Below are positions 7,853 through 18,597 of a stretch of DNA of 62,416 bases, in pieces. Numbering within the stretch: position 1 is the first letter of the stretch; every line of letters starts with the position of its first letter. Made by a program: the position numbers and the translations under genes. This stretch comes from Planctomycetota bacterium. GTDB taxonomy: Bacteria > Planctomycetota > UBA1135 > GCA-002686595. The stretch covers positions 1 to 62,416 of the forward strand of contig JASLMK010000095.1 in the NCBI GenBank assembly GCA_030746555.1, given 5' to 3'. The notes under the pieces were generated by a model. It was not told where the DNA came from and ran no database searches. It was given only the letters and a program-made list of their open reading frames with translations.

Positions 7853-10800
7853 ATGTTCCAGCCCCAGCCCTCCGTACGCGGCCGCTTCGCCCGCGGCCTC
7901 GCTCTCGCCGGCGTCATGCTGCTCGGCGGGCCGGTATCCACGGCCCAGATCGACCTCCCCGCGAGCAAGCAGCGATCCTCGCCGGCCGAGCGCGAGACCG
8001 ACCCTCCCGCCCAGCGCGGCCGGGGCATCGTGCCGCACCTGGTGTGCACGATCTGCAGCGAGCGCAACTACACCTCCCCCCGAGACAGGCCGGCCATCGC
8101 CGACGGGACCTTCACCGCCTGGTGCACCCTGTGCGCGCGCGACACGCTTCATCGCTCCTCGACGGTCGCAGCCGCGCGGGGCGCCCTGTCCCTGCCCGGC
8201 GGCGGAGGGCGAGCCCGCCGGGCGGCCGATCCCTCATCGCCGGGAGAAGCGGCGCGCGCGCCCGCCGCACCCGCCGTCCCGCGCGGGACGCCGGCGGCGT
8301 TCATCCTCGAGGAGGTGTCCGGTCTCACCGACCTGGGCGGCTCGCTCGCGCACCAGGCGGTCGAGAGCCTCCTGGCCCTCGGCGACGACGGCCTCGCCGC
8401 TGCCCGCGGCGCCTTGGGCAGCGACGTCGGGGGGGTCGTCGTGACCGCGGCCCGCGTCCTCTTGCGGGGCGGCCAGGCGCAGGACGGTGAGCGCGTCGCC
8501 GAGCGCCTGCGCCGCCGCCTGCCGGCCGCGGCGGGTCCCCGGATCCTGACCGAGCTGATCGAGCGCGACCCGGTGCACGCGCCGCCGGCCCTGCTGGTGG
8601 ACCTGCTCGACCACCCCCAGCAGCCGATGCGCAACGCCGCCCTGAGGCGCCTGCGGACCATGGGCTCGGCCGAGCTCAAGGGCCTGCTCACCGTCCCCCT
8701 GGAGTCGGCGCGCGCCGAGACGCGCCTGCGCGCCCTCGAGCTTCTGTGCACCATCGAGGACCCGGGCGTGCTCGACCTCCTCCTCGCTCGCCTCGACGAC
8801 CCGTCTGCCCGCGTCGCCTCCCGCGCCGCGGCCGCCGTCGCCGACAGCGAGGACCCGCGGGTCGCCCTGGAGCTCGAGGGCCGGGCGTTCCGAAGCCGAT
8901 GGATCCTGCGCGACAACGCCTACGCCCTGCTCGCGATCCTCGACCGCGAGGATCGCACCTTGACACCGATGCTCGACGAGCGGCACGCGGAGCCGCTCCT
9001 GGCGGGGCTGGAGTCGTCCGATCCCCTGATCTACGGAACCTGCGCCGCGGCCCTGGCCGGGATCGGCTACCGCAGCGGGCGACCGGAGGAGACGGCCTGG
9101 CTCGATCGCGAGGTCACCGGCCGGCTCGTGGCGGCCGTCGCCGGGCGCGAGTTCCACAGGGACTTCAGCGCCCTGCAACCGCGGGCCTTGCGCCGCCTGC
9201 GCGCGATCTCCGGCGAGTCCTTCGGGACCGACGGACCGGCCTGGGCGAGCTGGTGGATCGACCATCGCGACGGGTTCTACGCGCGGCGCGTGAGCTTGAG
9301 CATGGAGGGCGAGCGGGCGCGCCGGGCGGTGCTGCGCTACCGCGGCACCGGAGTCGCCGCCGGCGTGTTCACCCTCAGGGGACCCGACGCGCCGGCGCCG
9401 TCGGCGGACGGCGGCCCGGGGGAGGACCGCTGGCTCACCGAGCGCGAGTGCCGGGAGGTCGTCGCCCTGCTCGGCCGCGAGGGCGCCTTGGGCCCCGACC
9501 GCCTGCCGGGACTGCGCGGCCTGCGGACGAGCGGCTTTCGGACCGTGGAGGTGCTCGTCGACGGGCGCGGGAAGACCTTCACCTTCGGACCCGCCGAGTC
9601 GGAGCCTTGGTTCGAGCGCGTGTGCGCGGCGCTCGCGGATCTGCGCGACCGCAACCGCTGGCAGGCCTACGCCGACCTCGCCGCTCACGCCGACGCGCGC
9701 GCCTTCTGGGAGGCGGAGGCCCCTTGGTGGAGCGAGGAGCGCGAGCCCCTCGAGCGCGACCTGCGCCTGAAGGAGCTCGTCCTGGCGCGGGTCGCCGAGA
9801 GCCGACCTTCCCTGCGCACGGCGCTCTACGACGAGCTCGCGCTCCTGTACGAGACCGCGGGCGTCGCCTCGCCGGCGGACTTCCCCCTGTTCTGCGAACT
9901 CCTGCGCGACGAGGGCTTCTTCGCCGAGAGGGCGCGCAGGCTCGTCGAGCTGGCCCTGGTCGCCGCCCGCTCGGTCGACGAGAGCGCGGTCGTCGGCGCG
10001 GAGTGGGGCGACCGCCTGATCGAGCTGTTGCGCGCGCGCTTCGGCCCGCAGGCGGCCGAGGCGATGGCGGGCGTCTCCTCCGCCTGCGGCGAGGAACACG
10101 TGCGCGGGCTGGTGGCCGACGAGCGCCCCCTGCTGCGCGCCGTCGGCGTGACCGAGCTGGCGCGCCGCCTGGCCGACGACGGCCCCGCCGACCCCCAACG
10201 GCGCGCCGCGGACATGGCGCTCCTGGTCGGCCTACTCGGCGACCCCGAGCCCCAGGTCGAGGCCGCCGCGGCCTTGGCCTTGGGCCACGCGCGGGTCGAG
10301 GGGGCGCTGACCGAGTTGCTCGTGCGGGCGCGCCTGGCCGAGGAGGGCGTCCGCGCCGCGGCCCTGCGCGCGATCGGGATGATGGGCGGCGAGTTCGTGC
10401 TCGACGCCCTCGTCCTGGCGACGACCGACGGCAACGAGCGCATCCGGGTGGCCGCGGCCGAGGGTCTGGCGTCCCTGGGTGACGCACGCACGGCGCCCTA
10501 CCTCATCGCTCTGCTCGGCCGCGGCGCCGACACGCCTTCCTACGCCCACGCCTTCGGAGGTCTGCTGCGCTTGGGCGAGACGGTGCACGCGGACCTGGCG
10601 CGCACGATGGCCTCGCCCCTGCACCGCTCCCGGCGTGGTGCTGCCCTGCTCCTTGCGTACCAGGGACGCCCCGATGCCCTGGGGGTCATGATCGACCTGC
10701 TGCGGGCGGACCCGACGGATGTCGTCCTCGAACGGGAGGTGACGATCCTCTCCTGCATCGACCTGTCGGAGGCGTCGGACGCGCCCGCGGAGTGGGCGAG

Positions 10801-11092
10801 CTGGTGGGAGACCGTCGTCCACGACGACGCGACCGCGTGGTTGGCCGCGGCTCTCGAGCGGCGCGGTGTCGAGGGAGCCGCCGAGGTCCTGGGCGCGGAG
10901 CCCGGACTGGCCCGGGCGCTGCTCCTGGCGGACGTGATGGAGCGTCCCGAGGCGTTCCTGGTCGAGCGGGCCAGACGCGAGCTCGAGCACCTGCTCGGCC
11001 GCGCGGTCGGCACCCCTCCCGGCGAGTCCGGGGAGCGCGCGCTGTGGCTCAACGGCTTGCGGGAGGAGCTCGCCGAGAGCTGGGACTCGTGA
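7853..11092 (+). CDS. Secreted HEAT-repeat protein with an L33-like zinc ribbon
   Basis: The 1079-residue protein starts with a signal peptide (about 1-31, ending STAQ). Residues 59-101 hold CTIC at 65-68, then RNYT, then CTLC at 91-94 followed by RDTLHR. The cysteine spacing and the flanking RNYT and TLHR closely match the zinc ribbon of ribosomal protein L33. The rest is mostly HEAT-like helical repeats, clear at about 150-330 and again at about 690-900. Between them, around residues 450-650, is a less repetitive segment. HEAT repeats usually mediate protein binding, so this may be a periplasmic or surface scaffold. No catalytic motif was seen. Its stop overlaps the transglycosylase start (GTGA). 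Confidence 0.75.
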   Translation: MFQPQPSVRGRFARGLALAGVMLLGGPVSTAQIDLPASKQRSSPAERETDPPAQRGRGIVPHLVCTICSERNYTSPRDRPAIADGTFTAWCTLCARDTLHRSSTVAAARGALSLPGGGGRARRAADPSSPGEAARAPAAPAVPRGTPAAFILEEVSGLTDLGGSLAHQAVESLLALGDDGLAAARGALGSDVGGVVVTAARVLLRGGQAQDGERVAERLRRRLPAAAGPRILTELIERDPVHAPPALLVDLLDHPQQPMRNAALRRLRTMGSAELKGLLTVPLESARAETRLRALELLCTIEDPGVLDLLLARLDDPSARVASRAAAAVADSEDPRVALELEGRAFRSRWILRDNAYALLAILDREDRTLTPMLDERHAEPLLAGLESSDPLIYGTCAAALAGIGYRSGRPEETAWLDREVTGRLVAAVAGREFHRDFSALQPRALRRLRAISGESFGTDGPAWASWWIDHRDGFYARRVSLSMEGERARRAVLRYRGTGVAAGVFTLRGPDAPAPSADGGPGEDRWLTERECREVVALLGREGALGPDRLPGLRGLRTSGFRTVEVLVDGRGKTFTFGPAESEPWFERVCAALADLRDRNRWQAYADLAAHADARAFWEAEAPWWSEEREPLERDLRLKELVLARVAESRPSLRTALYDELALLYETAGVASPADFPLFCELLRDEGFFAERARRLVELALVAARSVDESAVVGAEWGDRLIELLRARFGPQAAEAMAGVSSACGEEHVRGLVADERPLLRAVGVTELARRLADDGPADPQRRAADMALLVGLLGDPEPQVEAAAALALGHARVEGALTELLVRARLAEEGVRAAALRAIGMMGGEFVLDALVLATTDGNERIRVAAAEGLASLGDARTAPYLIALLGRGADTPSYAHAFGGLLRLGETVHADLARTMASPLHRSRRGAALLLAYQGRPDALGVMIDLLRADPTDVVLEREVTILSCIDLSEASDAPAEWASWWETVVHDDATAWLAAALERRGVEGAAEVLGAEPGLARALLLADVMERPEAFLVERARRELEHLLGRAVGTPPGESGERALWLNGLREELAESWDS

Positions 11093-11790
11093 CCTCGGCG
11101 GAGGAGCGCACGGCGGCGAGGGCCGCGCGGCCCGGTGCCGTGCGTTGGGTCGTGGCGGCCCTCGGGCTCGCCGCGGTCGTCGCCATCGCCCTGTGGCCGA
11201 TGGGGAACCCCCGACGCGGCGCTCTGGAACGGGCCGTGGGCGGCCTGTTCGACCAGCTCGCCCTCGGCCGCGTCGAGGCCCACGCGGCGGCGATCCGCCT
11301 CGCCGCGGCGGAGTCGGGCCTCGACCCCTGCCTGATCGGCGCCGTCTGCTACGCCGAGAGCCGCGGTCGCGTGGACGCCCTCTCGAGCGTGGGCGCGGCG
11401 GGCCTGATGCAGCTCATGCCCGACGCCGCCGCCGACGCCTCGCGCGCACTGGGCCTCGAGGAGCCGACCAGGGCCGAGCTGCGCTCGGACGCCCGCCTCA
11501 ACCTACGCCTGGGAGCGCGGCACCTGGCCTGGACCCTGGAGCACGAGGACGGCGAGGTCGAGCGCGCCCTGGTCGCCTACAACGCTGGGCGGACCACCCT
11601 GCGCCGTTGGATCAAGGCGGCCGGCAGCTACACTCTCTGGCGCGAGCGCCAGCTCGCTGACGGGGACTCCGGGGTCTTGACCTACGCTCTCGGAGTGCTC
11701 GCGTGCCGCGAGACCCTGCGTGCGCGGGGAAAGATCGATGGTCCCGACCGTTCACGAGGCGACGATGCTGCAACCGACCCGGACTCCTGA
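11089..11790 (+). CDS. Soluble lytic murein transglycosylase (SLT domain), membrane-anchored
   Basis: The enzyme cuts the MurNAc-GlcNAc bond of peptidoglycan to 1,6-anhydro products. The 233-residue protein has one hydrophobic segment near residues 18-37 and then a Slt/MltC-type domain. The catalytic Glu sits in YAESRGRVDA, followed by GAAGLMQLMP and later VAYNAGRTTLRRW, all family hallmarks. GTG 11089 overlaps the HEAT gene stop by four bases, suggesting translational coupling. The last ~20 residues overlap the MscS gene and look non-conserved. Confidence 0.88.
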   Translation: MTSAEERTAARAARPGAVRWVVAALGLAAVVAIALWPMGNPRRGALERAVGGLFDQLALGRVEAHAAAIRLAAAESGLDPCLIGAVCYAESRGRVDALSSVGAAGLMQLMPDAAADASRALGLEEPTRAELRSDARLNLRLGARHLAWTLEHEDGEVERALVAYNAGRTTLRRWIKAAGSYTLWRERQLADGDSGVLTYALGVLACRETLRARGKIDGPDRSRGDDAATDPDS

Positions 11791-13555
11791 CCCCCGGCCC
11801 AGGTTCCGGGGACTCCCCGAGCTGGGCTCCGCCCTCCTCGCCGCGGCGGCGCTCGCCGGAGGGCTCCTTCCCGGCCAGGAGGAGGAGCCCGCCGCCGCGG
11901 CGCCCGCCGCCGTCGAGCACGCCAGTCCGCGGGAGGCCATGGGCGCGTTCCTGCGCGGTGTGGGCTCGGGGAACCCGATCGCCGACTGGGACCTGGCGCG
12001 GACCGCCCTGGAGACGCTCCCCGACGGGAGCCCGCCGGACAAGGGCAAGGTCGCGCGCCTGAAGTGGGCCCTGGACCGCGCGGAGCTCGTCGACCTCGAG
12101 GAGTTTCCCGCCGCGGGCGACCCCGAGCTGTTCACCGGGCGCGAGTGGACCTGGGCGCCCTACTCCCACAACCCGCGCGTCCAGCGCGCCGGCATCGAGG
12201 TGCGCTTCGTCGAGGAGGGGACGCACTGGCGGATCGCGGCCTCGATCTTCGAGCGCGTGGACGACTGGTGGCAGGCGGTCCAGGAGGAGCCGATCGTGGG
12301 GGAGGTCCTGGAGGGCCTCGCTCCCCTCGATCGCCTGCACTGGAAGATCCGGGAGGTCCTGCCCCAGACCCTCCTGAAGCGCTCCTTCCTGATCGAGAAC
12401 TGGCAGTGGCTGGCGCTATTGGTCCTGGTCGTGGGGGGCGTCGTGCTCGACCGCCTGGTGTGCGCCGTGATCAAGCGCGTGGCGGCGCGCGTCGCCTCCG
12501 ACGAGCGCCTGTCCTTGGACCGCAGCGTCTTCGGGAACTTCGAGCGACCCTTCGGGATCTTCGTCACGGCCCTGGTGCTCAAGTCCGGCCTGCCCCTGGT
12601 CGGCGTCGACCCCCAGTTCGACACGATCCTGACCGTCGCCGCCGGGTTCGTCCTGGCGGTCTCGGGCGCCTGGGCTTCGTTCCGTCTCGTGGACGTCGTC
12701 TGCGCCTTCCTGGCGGACCGCGCACGCCTGAGCGTCAATCGCTTCGACGACATGCTCGTGCCGCTGTTGCGGCGCACCCTGAAGATCCTGCTCTCGATCC
12801 TGTTCCTGGTCTACCTGGCGTCGTTCCTCTCCGAGGACCTGATGGGGATCATCGCCGGGCTCTCGATCGGGACCCTGGCCGTGGGCTTTGCCGCCAAGGA
12901 CTCGATCGAGAACCTGTTCGGGACCTTCACGGTCCTGCTCGACAAGCCGTTCCAGCTCGGCGACTGGATCACGGTGGGCGACATCGACGGCACCGTGGAG
13001 GCGGTCGGCTTCCGCTCGACCCGCGTCAGGACCTTCTACAACAGCGTCATCAGCGTGCCCAACAGCCGCTTCATCAGCGCCCACGTCGACAACTGGGGGC
13101 GGCGTCGCTACCGGCGCATCAAGTCCACCCTGGGCCTGACCTACGACACGCCGCCGGAGAAGATCGAGGCCTTCTGCGAGGGCGTGCGCGAGCTGATCCG
13201 CACCCACCCCTACACGCGCAAGGACTCCTACCACGTGTACCTGAACTCCTTCGCGGACTCGTCGCTGGGCATCATGCTCTACTGCTTCGTGGAGACTCCC
13301 GACTGGAGCACGGAGCTGCGCGAGCGTCACCGCCTGTTCAATGACATCCTGCGCGTGGCCGAGGACCTGAAGGTCGAGTTCGCCTTCCCGACCCAGACCC
13401 TGCACATGGCCCAGCCGGGCGACCTCGAGCATCCCGACCGGCCGGCGGACGCGGCGGCGGGCGTCGAGGCGGGGCGCGCCGCGGGGCGTGCGGTGGCCGA
13501 GCGCGGCCTGGCTCCCTTCGGCGGGGAGAAGCCCCCGCCCGTCGTGATCGACTGA
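11765..13555 (+). CDS. Large MscS-family mechanosensitive channel
   Basis: This inner-membrane channel would open under membrane tension to release solutes during hypo-osmotic shock. From ATG 11765 it has 596 residues: a signal-like hydrophobic stretch, a periplasmic domain to about 205, then membrane segments at roughly 212-235, 265-290 and 340-360. The pore helix and MscS core follow: IGTLAVGFAAKDSIENLFGT, then VGDIDGTVEAVGFRSTRVR and NSRFIS. ATG 11738 is an alternative start with a better ribosome site (GGGGAAAG) but a longer overlap with the transglycosylase gene. The C-terminal 45 residues are low complexity. Confidence 0.88.
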   Translation: MLQPTRTPDPRPRFRGLPELGSALLAAAALAGGLLPGQEEEPAAAAPAAVEHASPREAMGAFLRGVGSGNPIADWDLARTALETLPDGSPPDKGKVARLKWALDRAELVDLEEFPAAGDPELFTGREWTWAPYSHNPRVQRAGIEVRFVEEGTHWRIAASIFERVDDWWQAVQEEPIVGEVLEGLAPLDRLHWKIREVLPQTLLKRSFLIENWQWLALLVLVVGGVVLDRLVCAVIKRVAARVASDERLSLDRSVFGNFERPFGIFVTALVLKSGLPLVGVDPQFDTILTVAAGFVLAVSGAWASFRLVDVVCAFLADRARLSVNRFDDMLVPLLRRTLKILLSILFLVYLASFLSEDLMGIIAGLSIGTLAVGFAAKDSIENLFGTFTVLLDKPFQLGDWITVGDIDGTVEAVGFRSTRVRTFYNSVISVPNSRFISAHVDNWGRRRYRRIKSTLGLTYDTPPEKIEAFCEGVRELIRTHPYTRKDSYHVYLNSFADSSLGIMLYCFVETPDWSTELRERHRLFNDILRVAEDLKVEFAFPTQTLHMAQPGDLEHPDRPADAAAGVEAGRAAGRAVAERGLAPFGGEKPPPVVID

Positions 13556-13633
13556 GTCCCTCATCGAGGCCAACAGCCCGCCGTCGCTCTGCGTACGCGA
13601 CCCACCCGCTTCGTACTTCTCTCTCCCGCCCCC

Positions 13634-14632
<999 letters not shown>

Positions 14633-14649
14633 GGAGCGCACTGCCGAAG

Positions 14650-15612
14650 ATGGCGAAGTCCGAGGCCACCGCACGGAGCACACCGAACCTGCTCGCGCCC
14701 GAGTTGATGGCGCGCGTGGAGCAGATCCGGATCCGGACCCACAAGCTCGTCAACACGGCCCTGTCGGGCGGCTACCGCAGCACCTTCCGCGGGACCGGCC
14801 TGGAGTTCGAGGAGGTGCGCCCCTACCAGCCGGGGGACGACGTGCGCTCGATCGACTGGAACGTCACGGCGCGCACGGGCCATCCCTTCATCAAGACCTT
14901 CTCCGAGGAGCGCGAGCTCACGATCGACTTCCTCGTCGACACGAGCCGCTCGATGGACTTCGGCAGTCGGCGCTGGACCAAGCGCGAGGCGGCGGCCCAG
15001 CTCTGCGCCCTGATCGCGTTCGTGGCCCTGCGACACCAGGACCGGGTCGGCCTGACGCTCTTCGGCGAGCGACCGGGGCTGCACCTCGACGCGCGCAAGG
15101 GCACCCGGCACTGCCTGCGCGTGATTCGCGAGGTGCTCGCCGCCGAGCCGACCGACGGGCCCGGCGACCTGCAGGCCGCCCTCGAGCACCACCTGCGCGC
15201 CCACCGCCGGCGGGGTCTCCTGTTCGTCGTGAGCGACTTCCTCGAGCCGTCGTTCGCCGAGTCCAGCGGAGCCGACGAGCCCGCCTGGGCCGACCCCCTC
15301 GCCAGCCTCGGCCTGCGCCACGACGTGATCTGCGTGCGCGTCGTCGACCCCCTCGAAGAGGACCTGCCCGCCGCCGGGCTCCTGCCCCTCTCGGAGATCG
15401 AGAGCGGTCGCTGGATGGAGATCGACTCGCGCTCGATGCGGGTTCGGGAGTCGTGGCTCGCCCAGGCCGCGCTCCGGCGCGAGCGCATCGAGTCGATCCT
15501 GGCCCGCGCGCGGGTGGACCTGGTCGAGATCGACGCGGCCGGCGACATCGCCGATCCGCTGGTGGCCTTCTTCCGGCGGCGCGTCCAGCGCCACGGGGGG
15601 AGGGTGTTCTGA
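14650..15612 (+). CDS. DUF58 domain protein (VWA-like MoxR partner)
   Basis: The 320-residue soluble protein has the DUF58 signature EFEEVRPYQPGDDVRSIDWNV split around residues 54-76, followed by a VWA-like domain starting DFLVDTSRSMDFG with a MIDAS-type DxSxS. DUF58 proteins follow moxR genes and are thought to be clients or adaptors of the ATPase. It starts 17 bases after moxR, and its stop shares one base with the next start (TGATG), indicating coupling. Confidence 0.93.
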   Translation: MAKSEATARSTPNLLAPELMARVEQIRIRTHKLVNTALSGGYRSTFRGTGLEFEEVRPYQPGDDVRSIDWNVTARTGHPFIKTFSEERELTIDFLVDTSRSMDFGSRRWTKREAAAQLCALIAFVALRHQDRVGLTLFGERPGLHLDARKGTRHCLRVIREVLAAEPTDGPGDLQAALEHHLRAHRRRGLLFVVSDFLEPSFAESSGADEPAWADPLASLGLRHDVICVRVVDPLEEDLPAAGLLPLSEIESGRWMEIDSRSMRVRESWLAQAALRRERIESILARARVDLVEIDAAGDIADPLVAFFRRRVQRHGGRVF

Positions 15613-16508
15613 TGCCCGCCCTCCTCGCATCCCTGGCCGCCGTCGGGCTGGTGGCCCAGGCCGCCGACGTGCGCGTGCGGAGCGCTTGCGAGCCGGCCGA
15701 GGCGGAGATTGGCCAGCCGATCGACTGTTCCCTCTGGGTCGAGCACCCCGGCGACGTCCTCGTCCGCCTCCGCGACGACGCGCCAGGAGTCGATGACTCG
15801 TGGGTCGTCGAGGGCGAGCCGCGCACCACCACGACCACCGATCCAGCCGCCATCGACCGCCGGGTGACCCGCGTCGCGTGGACTCTGAGGTCCCTGGAGC
15901 CCGGAGAGCGCGCGGTGGCCCTGCCCGCGGTGCGCCTGTTCCGGGACGGCGCGCCGGCGGAACTCGAGACGCCGCCGGCGACCCTCGCCGTGCTCGGCTC
16001 CCTCTCGGAGGGCGAGGACGAGCCGCGGCCCGCGGCCGGGTTCCGGCCGGCGCCCGACTGGGAGCGCCCGCCCGTCGCCGGGGCCTTCGTCCTGGCGGGG
16101 CTCGTGCTCGCGGGCGCGCTCACGGCGTGGTGGTGGGCGCGCACCCGCCGTCGGGTGCGGAGCGCCGAGGGCGAGCCCACGACCGCCGAACGCCTGGCCG
16201 AGTTGCGCGGGCGCCTCGGCGAGCTCGAAGGCGACGCGCAGCTGCACTACGAGCTGACGGCCCTCGTGCGCGCGGCTGCGGACGCCCGCGCGGGCGAGGG
16301 GCGGCAGGCGCAGACCGACGAGGAGTGGCTCGCGTCCCTGAGCGCAGTCGACGGCGAGACACGCCAGCGCCTGGGCGAGTTCCTCGCGGAGTGCTCGGCG
16401 GTGAAGTACGGGCAGGAGCGCCCGACGCGCTGGGCCGTGGAGGCCACCGTCGCGGCGGCCGAGGACCTCGTCGCCGTGCTCGCGGGTGGAGAGGAGGAGG
16501 CCGCGTGA
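15612..16508 (+). CDS. Membrane protein in the DUF4381 position of the Bat operon
   Basis: The 298-residue protein has a signal peptide (about 1-18), a beta-rich exported part resembling the early domain of BatD-type proteins, one membrane helix near 155-178 and a cytoplasmic tail. The tail has the pattern LTALVRAAAD ... TDEEWLASL ... CSAVKYGQ, which resembles the DUF4381 tail found between DUF58 and VWA genes in many Bat operons. It starts within the DUF58 stop and its own stop overlaps the batA start. The family call rests mainly on position and this tail. Confidence 0.7.
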   Translation: MPALLASLAAVGLVAQAADVRVRSACEPAEAEIGQPIDCSLWVEHPGDVLVRLRDDAPGVDDSWVVEGEPRTTTTTDPAAIDRRVTRVAWTLRSLEPGERAVALPAVRLFRDGAPAELETPPATLAVLGSLSEGEDEPRPAAGFRPAPDWERPPVAGAFVLAGLVLAGALTAWWWARTRRRVRSAEGEPTTAERLAELRGRLGELEGDAQLHYELTALVRAAADARAGEGRQAQTDEEWLASLSAVDGETRQRLGEFLAECSAVKYGQERPTRWAVEATVAAAEDLVAVLAGGEEEAA

Positions 16509-17569
16509 GCTCGGTCGCGCCCGCCACCCCCGTCGTCGACGCCGTGCAGAGCGCCGCCGAGGGCCGCCTGACCCTGTTCGGCGACCTCTCCCTGGCCGAT
16601 CCCGAGTTCCTGTTGCTGATCCCCGTCGCCGTCGCCGTGACCCTGTGGGGCCGCGCCCGCGCCGGCCGCAGCCGCGCGCGCATGCCGGTCCTGCCCGGCC
16701 AGCCCCCGCCGCGTTCGGTGGCCCAGCGCCTGGCCTGGGTCCCCACGGCCCTGCAGGTCGCCGGGCTGATCGGCCTCTCGGTCGCCCTCGCCAGGCCCCT
16801 GCGCGGCGCCGTCGAGACCAGCTCGGTCTCCGAGGGCGTCGACATCGCCCTGGTCGTCGACCGTTCCAGCTCGATGGGCTACCGGGACATGGAGGCGGGA
16901 CGCACGCGGCTGGAGGTCGTCAAGGACGTCGTCGCCCAGTTCGCCCGCCGACGCATGACCGACCGCGAGGGCGCCTCCGACTACGTCGGCCTGTTCGCCT
17001 TCGCCAAGTACCCCCAGGAGCTGTGCCCGTTCACCCTGGACGTGGACGCGATCACCGGCTTCCTCGAGCGCCTGGAGATCGTCTCCTTCAAGGCCGAGGA
17101 CGGCACCGGCATCGGCATCGCCCTGGCCAAGACCGTCGCCGTGCTGCGCGAGACCGATGCCGAGTCCAAGGTCATCGTCCTGCTGACCGACGGCGAGAAC
17201 AACCTCGACCTGATCGCGCCCCTCGACGCCGCGGAGCTGGCCGCGGAGGAGGGCGTGCGCGTCTACACGGTCTTCGCCGGCCGCTTCGTCCTCGACGCCT
17301 TCGGGCGCCAGCGCGAGCTCGACCAGGCGGTGGGGACCCGCGAGTTGGAGATGATCGCCGAGCTCACCGGCGGGCGCTTCTTCCGCGCCCGGGACCGCTC
17401 TGGACTGGAGGCGGCCTACGAGGAGATCGAGCGCCTGGAGCGTACGCGCCGCGAGGAGGTGCGCTTCGTCGAGCACTTCGATCTCTACCCGAGGGTTCTG
17501 GCGCCCTCCTTCGCCGCCTACCTGGTCTCGTGGCTCCTGGCGCTCGTCCTGGGGAGAAGGACGGGATGA
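16505..17569 (+). CDS. batA: BatA-like membrane VWA protein
   Basis: The 354-residue protein has a membrane helix near 35-50, another near 80-100, then a VWA domain starting VDIALVVDRSSSM, which gives a complete MIDAS DxSxS, with later TGIGIALAKT and LLTDGENN. A C-terminal membrane helix precedes the end. BatA and BatB in Bacteroides were tied to aerotolerance; in general they work with the MoxR ATPase at the inner membrane. GTG 16505 overlaps the previous stop by four bases (GTGA). Confidence 0.9.
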   Translation: MSSVAPATPVVDAVQSAAEGRLTLFGDLSLADPEFLLLIPVAVAVTLWGRARAGRSRARMPVLPGQPPPRSVAQRLAWVPTALQVAGLIGLSVALARPLRGAVETSSVSEGVDIALVVDRSSSMGYRDMEAGRTRLEVVKDVVAQFARRRMTDREGASDYVGLFAFAKYPQELCPFTLDVDAITGFLERLEIVSFKAEDGTGIGIALAKTVAVLRETDAESKVIVLLTDGENNLDLIAPLDAAELAAEEGVRVYTVFAGRFVLDAFGRQRELDQAVGTRELEMIAELTGGRFFRARDRSGLEAAYEEIERLERTRREEVRFVEHFDLYPRVLAPSFAAYLVSWLLALVLGRRTG

Positions 17570-18597
17570 ACGACGCCTTCCTGCCGTTCGAGGTGCTGCG
17601 CTCCGACGCGGCGGTCTGGCTGTTGGCCGCGCCCCTCGTTCTCACGGCCGGTCTGTGGAGCCTGCGGGCGCGGCGCGCCGCCCTGCGGCGTCTGGCGGAC
17701 GAGCGCCACCTCGACCGCCTCCTGCCGGACCGCTCACCCGCCCGCGCCCGCGGTCGCATCCTGCTCGCCTGCGGCGGGACCCTGTTCGCCGGCCTAGCCC
17801 TGCTCGGGCCGGTTCGCGGGTACACCCTGCGGGAGGTCGAGCGCAAGGGTCTCGACATCGTGTTCTGCATCGACACCTCCCGCAGCATGCTGGCCGGCGA
17901 CCTCAAGCCCGACCGGCTCACGCGAGCCAAGCGGGAGATCGTCGGCCTGCTCGGCCGCCTGAAGGGGGATCGCACGGCGCTCCTGGCCTTCGCCGGCGAC
18001 GTGCGGGAGGTCGCGCCGCTGACCCACGATCGCGTGACCCTGACCCACTTCACGAACACTCTCACGACCGAGGAGAACCTCGTCGGCGGCACCAACCTCG
18101 GCGGCGCCCTCGAGCGCGCCCTGGCCCTGTTCGACGGCCGCACCGGCGCCCACGAGGCGATCGTGCTCCTGACCGACGGCGAGGACCTCGAGGGGCGCGG
18201 GCTCGAGATGGCGCGCGTCGCCGCCGAGCGCGGGATCCGCGTCTTCGTCGTCGGCATGGGCACGGCGGAGGGCGGGAAGATCGCCGACGGCGCGCGCGGC
18301 TTCGTGCGCGACGAGAGCGGGCGCGAGGTGATCACGAGGCTCGGCGGCGCGACCCTGGAGGAGATCGCCGGCGCCACCGGCGGCGCCTACCTCTCGGCCG
18401 AGTCGTCCGCCATCCCCCTCGAGGAGCTCTACACCAAGCGCATCTCCCAGCTCGAGGCGCGCGATCTCTGGGCGGGCAAGGTGCGCATTCCCCATGACCG
18501 CTACCAGTGGCCCCTGGTGCTGGCGGTCGGCTGCCTGCTGATCGAGGCGGGCCTGCGCGAGCGGCGCGCGCGCCGGGAGGGAGCGGACCGGCGATGA
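17566..18597 (+). CDS. batB: BatB-like membrane VWA protein
   Basis: The 343-residue protein has N-terminal membrane helices (about 17-33 and 62-80), a VWA domain with MIDAS FCIDTSRSML, TNLGGALERAL and LLTDGEDLEG, and a C-terminal membrane helix near 312-328. It is a close structural partner of the preceding BatA and overlaps it by four bases (ATGA); paired VWA genes are normal for Bat operons. Confidence 0.9.
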   Translation: MNDAFLPFEVLRSDAAVWLLAAPLVLTAGLWSLRARRAALRRLADERHLDRLLPDRSPARARGRILLACGGTLFAGLALLGPVRGYTLREVERKGLDIVFCIDTSRSMLAGDLKPDRLTRAKREIVGLLGRLKGDRTALLAFAGDVREVAPLTHDRVTLTHFTNTLTTEENLVGGTNLGGALERALALFDGRTGAHEAIVLLTDGEDLEGRGLEMARVAAERGIRVFVVGMGTAEGGKIADGARGFVRDESGREVITRLGGATLEEIAGATGGAYLSAESSAIPLEELYTKRISQLEARDLWAGKVRIPHDRYQWPLVLAVGCLLIEAGLRERRARREGADRR

